Shown here: positions 56,255 to 64,000 of the stretch, piece after piece | How the letters are laid out: the number at the start of each line of letters is the position of its first letter | Numbering within the stretch: the stretch's first letter is position 1 | Source of the DNA: JADJQU01 sp035490315 | Lineage (GTDB): Bacteria > Planctomycetota > UBA1135 > GCA-002686595 | Direction of reading: 5' to 3' | Length of the DNA stretch: 64,000 bases | Assembly (NCBI GenBank): GCA_035490315.1 | Contig: DATHET010000223.1 | Span: forward strand, 1 to 64,000 | Program-made: the position numbers and the translations under genes | The notes under the pieces: generated by a model | What the model saw: only the letters and a program-made list of their open reading frames with translations | Databases searched by the model: none | What the model was told of the DNA's origin: nothing

Positions 56255-56395
56255 CCCGACATGCTACCCGCGGGATGCCCGCGCTGGCCGCAGGACGCGA
56301 TGCCGATATACTGTCGCCCACGGTCTGGGAGATCACTCGCCAGCGGTTCCGCCCCTCGCAAGGCGCGCATAACCTGCGCGTCCCTGGTTCGAACG

Positions 56396-58486
<2,091 letters not shown>

Positions 58487-58495
58487 GGCCTAATC

Positions 58496-58984
58496 ATGCA
58501 AGTGCTCGATCAACTGCGCACGATGAGCGAGGAACGCTTCCTCGCGATCTACGAAGCCCTCTCGCAACAGGGCTTCGGCCCCTTGGACGGCGAGGTCGCC
58601 AAGGTCGTGAAATTCCGGCCCCAGGCGATCCGCAAGCTGCCGATGGCGCAACGCGCGAAGAAGGCTAAAGCGATCCTGCTCGCGCAGAACAAGGTCGAGA
58701 TGGCCTACGAGATCTTCGGCACGTATCTACTCAAGGATCACCGCGAGCTGGTCACATCGCTGCTCGACCAGACCGGTGTGAACCACAAGGACGGCATGGT
58801 CGAGGACCTCGAGGAAAACGCGCCGGACCCGAAGAAACTCGACGCCGCCGTGGCCGAGCTGGACAAGAAGTTCGCGCCGGCGGACGTGACCCTGTACCTC
58901 GCCCTCTGCGCCGAGCAGTGGCCGGCCGTCAAGCACCTCGACGAGCTCTGGCGCGCGCGCTCGAGCGTCGCTTCGCCGGCCTAG
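58496..58984 (+). CDS. Conserved-looking protein of unknown function next to speA
   Basis: 162-residue soluble helical protein with no family I recognise. Notable stretches: RPQAIRKLPMAQRAKKAKAIL, AYEIFGTYLLKDHRELVTSLLDQTGVNH, and an acidic C-terminal half ending AVKHLDELWRARSSVA. Possible DNA- or RNA-contact (basic N-terminal helix) is speculation. It follows speA after 9 bases and overlaps the 3' end of fpg by 56 bases on the opposite strand, so its C-terminus is shared with antisense coding. Confidence 0.6.
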   Translation: MQVLDQLRTMSEERFLAIYEALSQQGFGPLDGEVAKVVKFRPQAIRKLPMAQRAKKAKAILLAQNKVEMAYEIFGTYLLKDHRELVTSLLDQTGVNHKDGMVEDLEENAPDPKKLDAAVAELDKKFAPADVTLYLALCAEQWPAVKHLDELWRARSSVASPA

Positions 58985-59813
58985 GTTTCTCCTGGCACGT
59001 CGGGCACACGTGCGTGCCGCGCTGTCCGACCGTGAACTTGACGATCGTCGTCTTGCAGACCTTGCAGGGCTTGCCCTCGCGGCCATAGACGCGAAAGCGA
59101 TTCTGGTAATTGCCCGGCTGGCCCTCGGGCGTCAGGTAGAAGCCGTCGAAGCTCGAGCCCTCGCGCTCAATCGCCGCGCGCAGCGTCTTCTGGATCGAGC
59201 CGTGCAGACGGCGCACCGCGGCGAGATCGACGCGCGTCGAGAGCATCAATGGATGCAGTCGCGCGCGGTGCAGGGACTCGTCGACGTAGATGTTCCCCAG
59301 GCCCGCGACGATCGATTGGTCGAGCAGCAGCGGCTTGAGCGCTCGCTTGCGCGCGCCGAGCAACTGGTGCAGGTGCTGCGGCGTGAAGGCTTGATCGAGC
59401 GGCTCGTCGCCGATCTTCAGGAACACGCGCTCGAGATCCTGCGCGAAGATGAGCCTGCCGAACTTGCGCACGTCGATGAAGTGGAAGACCTTGCCGCTGT
59501 CGAGCGCGAAGGAAAGCCGCACGTGAATTCCTGGATCCCAAGTCTTTTCCTCGACTTGCATCCGCCCGCTCATCCGCAAGTGTCCGACGAGATGCCCCGC
59601 GGGCTTGCCGTGCCGCTCGAGATCGAAGACCAGGTACTTCGCGCGCCGCCAGACCGAAATCACCCTCGCGCCGACGACCTCGCGCGTGAATTCCTCCACG
59701 CTCGCCCCTCCGAGCGTGCGCTGCCATCGCACATCGACGCCGACCACGCTGCGCCCGACGAGCCGAGGCACGAGCATCCGTACGACCGTTTCGACTTCGG
59801 GGAGCTCGGGCAC
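58929..59813 (-). CDS. mutM: Formamidopyrimidine-DNA glycosylase
   Basis: 294-residue repair enzyme that removes 8-oxoguanine and formamidopyrimidines and nicks the DNA. Start at GTG 59813 puts Pro2 and Glu3 of PELPEVETV in the catalytic position. The H2TH region (IVAGLGNIYVDESLHRARLHP) and a C-terminal zinc finger (CKVC ... HVCPTC) are present. About 23 residues (KPRPAKRRSSARARARRGA) extend beyond the finger as a basic tail and overlap the convergent unknown gene. It lies 2 bases after the ABC ATPase stop codon, suggesting one transcript. Confidence 0.95.
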   Translation of the reverse strand: MPELPEVETVVRMLVPRLVGRSVVGVDVRWQRTLGGASVEEFTREVVGARVISVWRRAKYLVFDLERHGKPAGHLVGHLRMSGRMQVEEKTWDPGIHVRLSFALDSGKVFHFIDVRKFGRLIFAQDLERVFLKIGDEPLDQAFTPQHLHQLLGARKRALKPLLLDQSIVAGLGNIYVDESLHRARLHPLMLSTRVDLAAVRRLHGSIQKTLRAAIEREGSSFDGFYLTPEGQPGNYQNRFRVYGREGKPCKVCKTTIVKFTVGQRGTHVCPTCQEKPRPAKRRSSARARARRGA

Positions 59814-59815
59814 GA

Positions 59816-60574
59816 CTAGACCTCGTCGCGCAAGCCTAGCAGCCGATACAGATGGCGCTTGATCGCGACGTAATCGGCTTCGCCGAAACGGCGAGGATGT
59901 GTGATCGCCACCGGAACGATCTCGATGATGTGAGCGGGGCGCACGCTCATCACGATGATGCGGTCGGCGAGCAGCAGGGCTTCGTCGATGTCGTGGGTCA
60001 CGAAAAGCACGGTCGGCTTGCTGCGTCGGCACAGCGCCGAGATCTCGGTGCGCATCTGCTGGCGGGTCAGGGAATCGAGGGCGCCGAGCGGCTCGTCCAT
60101 GTACAGGGCTTCCGGCTCGACGGCGAGCGAGCGGGCCAGGGCGACGCGCTGCCGCATACCGCCCGACAATTCGGCCGGCAACGCGTTCTCGAATCCGCCG
60201 AGACCGACGGCGCCGATCCAGTGCGCGACGCGCCGACTCCGCTCCTCCGCGCCGAGCGCGCCGAGGCCGAAGCCCACGTTCTCGCTCACGCTCATCCACG
60301 GAAAGATCCCGTACTCCTGGAACACGAACACGCGCCGCGGATCGGGACCGGAGAGCGGCGCGCCGTCGACAGTGATCGTGCCTTTGTCCGCCTTTTCGAA
60401 GCCGCCGATGATCGAGAGCAACGTGGACTTGCCGCATCCCGAGGGGCCGAGCAGACAGACGAATTCGCCGGCTTCGATCGTGAAATCGATGTCGCGCAGG
60501 ACTTCGAGCGAGCGGCCGCCGCGCTGACGGAAGCTCTTGGCGACGCCGCGGACTTCGATGCGCGCGCTAGCCAT
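59816..60574 (-). CDS. ABC transporter ATP-binding protein (NrtD/SsuB/TauB type)
   Basis: 252-residue ATPase. Walker A GPSGCGKSTLL, Q-loop FVFQEYGIFPWMSVSENV, signature LSGGMRQRVALARSLA, Walker B ALYMDEPLGALD and FVTHDIDEAL are intact. It drives import for the membrane subunit encoded just upstream (8-base overlap) together with the substrate-binding gene at 61352. The Q-loop FPW and MDEPLGALD segments are typical of nitrate/sulfonate/taurine importers. Confidence 0.93.
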   Translation of the reverse strand: MASARIEVRGVAKSFRQRGGRSLEVLRDIDFTIEAGEFVCLLGPSGCGKSTLLSIIGGFEKADKGTITVDGAPLSGPDPRRVFVFQEYGIFPWMSVSENVGFGLGALGAEERSRRVAHWIGAVGLGGFENALPAELSGGMRQRVALARSLAVEPEALYMDEPLGALDSLTRQQMRTEISALCRRSKPTVLFVTHDIDEALLLADRIIVMSVRPAHIIEIVPVAITHPRRFGEADYVAIKRHLYRLLGLRDEV

Positions 60575-61355
60575 TCCGCGGATATCCCCAGCTCACGCGC
60601 GGATGGCGCTCGAGACGGCGCAGCAGCGAATCGATGCCCCAGCCGAGCAGGCCGATCACGATCATCGTGCCCACGACCAGATCCGTGCGCGCTCCCTGGT
60701 AGCGCGCGTCGGTGATCAGCCAGCCCAGACCGTCCTGCACGGCGACCATCTCGGCCGCGACGATCACGATCCAGGAAATCCCGGCGGCGACGCGCAGGGC
60801 GAGCACGATCTGCGGCAGCGACGCGGGGAACACGACGCGCTGCAGGATCTGAAAGTCGCTGAGGCCGAAATTGCTCGCGGCGCGCAGGTACATCGACGGG
60901 ACGGAGTGCACCGCGGCGCTGGTCGAGATCACGATCGGCAGGAAGGCCGCGACGAAGATCAGGAAGATCGAGCGCAGGTCGTCGCCGCGGAAAATCATGA
61001 TCGCGATCGGAATCCAGGCGATCGGCGAGATCGGTCGCAGCATCTGCACGAGCCAGTCGAGCGATGCGTGGGCGCGGGCGGACCAGCCGAGGTAGAGCCC
61101 GAACGGGATTCCGAGACCGACGGCGGCCAGGAAGCCGAAACTCGTGCGGAACACGCTGGAAACGATGTGTTTCAGGATCAGCGGGCCGTGCTCGCCATGC
61201 GCGGGCCGCAGCAGGTGGCCATAGCCGCGCCAGACTTCCAGCGGCGTCGGAAAGTCCGTGGCGCCCCCGCTGCCGCCGCTCGCCCAGACACTCCAGACAG
61301 CGATGATCAGCGCCGCGACGAAGAGCGGCAGGAGGACCCGCTCGAGTCGATTCAC
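60567..61355 (-). CDS. ABC permease of the NrtB/SsuC/TauC type
   Basis: 262-residue inner-membrane protein with six helices. The binding-protein-dependent transport signature (RVAAGISWIVIVAAEMVAV) is clear and the N-terminal TM1 is LFVAALIIAVWSVWA. It forms the channel of an importer for nitrate, alkanesulfonate, taurine or similar small anions. Starts 4 bases inside the substrate-binding gene stop (ATGA) and overlaps the ATPase gene by 8 bases. Confidence 0.9.
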   Translation of the reverse strand: MNRLERVLLPLFVAALIIAVWSVWASGGSGGATDFPTPLEVWRGYGHLLRPAHGEHGPLILKHIVSSVFRTSFGFLAAVGLGIPFGLYLGWSARAHASLDWLVQMLRPISPIAWIPIAIMIFRGDDLRSIFLIFVAAFLPIVISTSAAVHSVPSMYLRAASNFGLSDFQILQRVVFPASLPQIVLALRVAAGISWIVIVAAEMVAVQDGLGWLITDARYQGARTDLVVGTMIVIGLLGWGIDSLLRRLERHPRVSWGYPRNG

Positions 61356-62434
61356 TTCGCGGCCTTCGCCGTCTCAGGCCCCTTGCCGTCATCGGGCGGC
61401 ATCGCTTTCGGGAGCTTGCTCGCGCTCAGCGAGAAGCTCGCGTCGGTGAAGCTCTCGAACTCGAGCACCTTCGGGAACATCCCGATCTCGACGGCGAGTC
61501 CCATGATCTCCTCGAAGTCGGGCTTCAGCGGCGTCAAGTGGTCGTAGCGCACGCGATCGACCGGCTTGGACAGCACGAACTGCAAGAGCTTGGGATCCTG
61601 GTTGTAGTAGTACTTGCCGACGACTTCCGCGGCGCTCGCGCGGTTCTCGAGGCCCTGCTCGAGCCACAGGCCGGAGCCATGGATGCCGTCGACGAGCTCC
61701 TGGATCAGCTCGCGGTCCTGGTCGATGCGATCCTGGCGCACGACGAGCCCGCAGGAGATGAAACCAGGCCAGGAGTCCTTGACCTGCAGGAGGACGCGGC
61801 CGGTTCCCGCCAGCTCCGCGAGAGCGCAGAAGGGCTCGCCGACCACGTACGCAGCGCACTTGCCAGTCTCGAGCATCGCCGGCATGTCGGGCGGTGGGCA
61901 GACGATCGTTTCGAAATCGGTGAGCTTCAATCCGTTCTGCTTGCACAGCCGCGCCATCCACAGCTGTTGATTGGAGAACTTCGAAGGGATCAGGATCTTC
62001 TTGCCCACCAGATCCTTGAATTCCTTCGCCTCGGATTTCGCCGGCACGACGATCGCGGAGCCGTCGCGGTGGCCGAGCGAGACCAGCTTGACGTTGACGT
62101 TCTTCGATACGAGCGAGATCGCCAGCGGAGCATTCAGGAACGCGGCGCCGAGCTTGCCCTCGGTGAGGTCCTCGCACATCGTCGGGAACTCGGAGTACTT
62201 CTTGCTCTGGAACAGCGAGCCGGAGTCCGAGTGCCGCGTCGTCCAATCGACGACTGGGCAGGTCAGGTGGCAGGTCACGGGCAGGAAGCCGACGATCATC
62301 TGCTCGCGCGCGCCGCCGCCGAAGGTGCGCTTCACGTCCTCGACCCAAGGCCCCCAGCCCGTGCTGGTCGTGATGTGCAGGGCGTAGAGAGCAAGGGCGC
62401 CGCCGACGACCGCGCCGAGGAGTTTCCACTTCAT
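61352..62434 (-). CDS. ABC substrate-binding protein, NMT1/NrtA-like, membrane-anchored
   Basis: 360-residue periplasmic-type binding protein. An N-terminal hydrophobic helix (residues 5-19) without clear lipobox or cleavage site suggests anchoring. The fold is NMT1/NrtA-like (MIVGFLPV, GKLGAAFLNAPLAISLV, GKKILIPSKFSNQQLWMA, CAAYVVGEPFCALAEL). Two cysteines in VTCHLTCPV (Cys55, Cys59) sit where ligand-contact residues occur in relatives and might bind a metal or form a disulfide. The ligand is unknown. First gene of the three-gene importer. I use the ATG at 62434; the ATG at 62470 adds 12 residues. Confidence 0.82.
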   Translation of the reverse strand: MKWKLLGAVVGGALALYALHITTSTGWGPWVEDVKRTFGGGAREQMIVGFLPVTCHLTCPVVDWTTRHSDSGSLFQSKKYSEFPTMCEDLTEGKLGAAFLNAPLAISLVSKNVNVKLVSLGHRDGSAIVVPAKSEAKEFKDLVGKKILIPSKFSNQQLWMARLCKQNGLKLTDFETIVCPPPDMPAMLETGKCAAYVVGEPFCALAELAGTGRVLLQVKDSWPGFISCGLVVRQDRIDQDRELIQELVDGIHGSGLWLEQGLENRASAAEVVGKYYYNQDPKLLQFVLSKPVDRVRYDHLTPLKPDFEEIMGLAVEIGMFPKVLEFESFTDASFSLSASKLPKAMPPDDGKGPETAKAAK

Positions 62435-62500
62435 GGGGCCATCTTGCGGGAGAAGAGCCGCTCGGTCCACCCGCCAGGGCAGCTTCAGCGGAGATGAACT

Positions 62501-63094
62501 TCACGCCGGACGGCGCTTCAGCGCGATCATCGCGGCGAGCGCGGCATCCTTCTGATCCTTTCCCCAGGGCGCTCCGACGGATTTCCCGAAAGCCCCGAGC
62601 AGCTTGGACAGCGTTTTCACCGACATTCCAAGCCCCGCCTCGGCCTGCGCAGCGAGCTCCTTCTCGGGGATGGCGACGAGCGAGACTCCGCACTCCCCAG
62701 CTGCCCGAGCCAGCGCGTCGCGGAACATCGCTCCCTCCGCCTTGTGCATGCGGAAGTGCACGGCGCGGATCTCGTCGACGCTCCACGGCGGCATCGGAGC
62801 TCCGGCGAGCAGGGCGAGGGCGCTCGGAGCGTTTCCCCGCTCGCGCTCGCGCTCGACCATGGCGCGGAGCTCGCGCACGGCGATGCGATTCGCGGCCTCG
62901 ACGCCGCGGCCGATCAGTTTGCGCGCGGCCTCCGGCTTCATCTCCTCAGCCGCGTGGTACGGCGCCTTGGCCCACTCGACGTCGACCAGCTCCACCCGCC
63001 GGCGGTCGACGATCTCGAACTCGCCGCCGCGCAGGCCGACGACGACCGCCGCTGCCCAACCGGAATGGGCTTTGAAGCCGATTGCCACTTTCAT
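62501..63094 (-). CDS. Conserved-looking protein of unknown function, RNase H-like start
   Basis: 197 residues, soluble. The N-terminus MKVAIGFKAHSGWAAAVVVG resembles the first strand and turn of RNase H/actin-like folds, and the C-terminal half has WGKDQKDAALAAMIALK, a helix with an Asp pair that could complete such a fold (inference only). It lies alone between the importer and the phosphatase gene. Confidence 0.55.
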   Translation of the reverse strand: MKVAIGFKAHSGWAAAVVVGLRGGEFEIVDRRRVELVDVEWAKAPYHAAEEMKPEAARKLIGRGVEAANRIAVRELRAMVERERERGNAPSALALLAGAPMPPWSVDEIRAVHFRMHKAEGAMFRDALARAAGECGVSLVAIPEKELAAQAEAGLGMSVKTLSKLLGAFGKSVGAPWGKDQKDAALAAMIALKRRPA

Positions 63095-63168
63095 TCGTGA
63101 GGCACGTGCCGCGAACGCACGGAAAAAAGTCCTCTGGGTTCGAGCTGCCTGGTATGAGATGGGGCTCG

Positions 63169-64000
63169 ATGCGCGGATTGATCTTAACTCTGGTCCTGGC
63201 GCTGGCCTCGTGCAATTCCGTCGAGCCTGGCGCAGGCGGCGCGGCGACTGCGCCGACTCACGGCGTGCTCGTCGGCGAGGTGCACGCGGATCGCGCGCGG
63301 GTCTGGGCGCGCAGCGATCATCCGTGCTGGATGCACGTCGAGATCACCGAGGGCGACGGCACGACTCGCGTCGCGCAGGCCTCGGAGCGCGTCGGACCAC
63401 AGACGGATTTCGCGGCGAGCGTCGAGCTGCGCGGGCTGCACGCGGGAACGCACTACCGCACGAATGCATGGTTCAGCGCCGAGCGCTCGATGCCGGCCAA
63501 TGGCAGTTCCGCGGCCGAAAGCGCGCTGTTCTCGACTGCTCCGGCGGCCGACGACGCGCGTCCCGTGCGCTTCGCCTGGAGCGGCGATCTCGCCGGACAG
63601 AACGCCTGCCGCGACGCGGCCCTGGGCTTCGCGATCATGCCGCAGATCCAGGAGCGCCAGCCGGAGTTCTTCATCGGTCTCGGCGACATGATCTACGCGG
63701 ATTATCCCTGCGATCCGGTCGGCGCTTTCGGCAATGCGCAAGTGCCCGGCGACTTCGGGCCGTCCGCGACGCTCGAGGCTTATCGCGCTCACTGGCGCTA
63801 CAACCGCGCCGACCCTGGCTTGCAGAAGCTGCTCGCGCACACGGCTTACTTCGGCGTGTGGGACGATCACGAGGTCGTCAACGACTTCAGTCCCACCGAA
63901 GATTCGCGAGGAGAAGCGCCTTACACGGCGCGCGAGCATTTGATGCCGCTCGGGTACCGCGCTTTTTGCGAGTACAACGCATTCGAGGACTCCGGCGACG
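63169..64000 (+). CDS. PhoD-like alkaline phosphatase, C-terminus beyond window
   Basis: Open from the ATG at 63169 to the right edge, 277 codons. Lipobox LASC near residue 15 gives an exported lipoprotein; an in-frame ATG at 63154 adds only 5 residues. The N-terminal fibronectin-like domain (GVLVGEVHADRARVWARSD) is followed by the PhoD catalytic start: FAWSGDLAGQN, FFIGLGDMIYAD (metal-binding GDxxYAD), and VWDDHEVVNDF. PhoD enzymes are Ca/Fe-dependent phosphodiesterases/phosphatases used to get phosphate. The remaining metal ligands lie beyond the edge. Confidence 0.85.
   Translation, partial: MRGLILTLVLALASCNSVEPGAGGAATAPTHGVLVGEVHADRARVWARSDHPCWMHVEITEGDGTTRVAQASERVGPQTDFAASVELRGLHAGTHYRTNAWFSAERSMPANGSSAAESALFSTAPAADDARPVRFAWSGDLAGQNACRDAALGFAIMPQIQERQPEFFIGLGDMIYADYPCDPVGAFGNAQVPGDFGPSATLEAYRAHWRYNRADPGLQKLLAHTAYFGVWDDHEVVNDFSPTEDSRGEAPYTAREHLMPLGYRAFCEYNAFEDSGD

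Noticed and set aside
56355..56395. tRNA-like stretch with GGTTCGAA and a small hairpin
   Set aside because: The T-arm has no complementary stem, the 7-base loop does not give a sensible anticodon, and no acceptor stem can be formed.

Overview
The window is a GC-rich, gene-dense bacterial chromosome segment carrying about 51 protein genes. I see no rRNA, tRNA, CRISPR array, insertion sequence or phage gene. The content points to Planctomycetota, probably a marine or free-living lineage. The indicators are many secreted proteins with carboxypeptidase-regulatory-like (Ig-like) domains, an FG-GAP/VCBS repeat protein, a shared Cys-containing C-terminal domain on two secreted proteins, c-type haem and cupredoxin modules, and an ArsR-methyltransferase beside B12-dependent metH. 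This placement rests on gene content and style, not on a marker gene.

Layout. 1-7142: pyroglutamyl peptidase (cut by the left edge), a TPR lipoprotein, then a plus-strand cluster of porin, haem c/cupredoxin fusion and hybrid histidine kinase that looks like a periplasmic redox or copper sensing unit. 7260-15765: PEGA protein; AtuA, AtuA-like small protein and phosphotransacetylase operon; FKBP lipoprotein; two Cys-rich exported proteins; Smr protein; S9 peptidase. 15784-21812: CPA2 antiporter facing an ArsR-methyltransferase plus metH operon, separated by a perfect 98-bp palindrome. 21871-32862: three secreted proteins, then the tightly coupled minus-strand run sbcD-like, sbcC/yhaN-like, hisS and a regulatory-like-domain protein. 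33096-34475: an FG-GAP protein interrupted by one in-frame TGA, with a bSECIS-like hairpin just downstream (candidate selenoprotein). 34485-39488: a five-gene TetR-controlled ABC/HlyD/TolC-type efflux operon. 39610-47659: methyltransferase, patatin, small membrane protein, exported protein, SGNH protein and a large secreted regulatory-like-domain protein. 47781-48358: HigBA-type toxin-antitoxin pair whose toxin lacks a normal start codon. 48487-52067: tandem M14 carboxypeptidases, the first without its catalytic residues. 52384-59813: secreted lamin-tail-like protein, a possible structured RNA, cobalamin adenosyltransferase, TrmJ-type methyltransferase, threonine dehydratase, arginine decarboxylase with a downstream unknown gene, and Fpg. 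59816-62434: NrtABC/SsuABC-type ABC importer. 62501 to the end: an unknown gene and a PhoD-like phosphatase cut by the right edge.

Many neighbouring genes overlap by 1 to 8 bases (ATGA, GTGA, TGATG junctions), so translational coupling is the main organising principle. The strongest leads are the in-frame TGA in the FG-GAP gene, the 98-bp palindrome, the possible structured RNA at 53591-53735, the C-terminal domain shared by two otherwise unrelated exported proteins, and the catalytically dead M14 paralogue coupled to an intact one.
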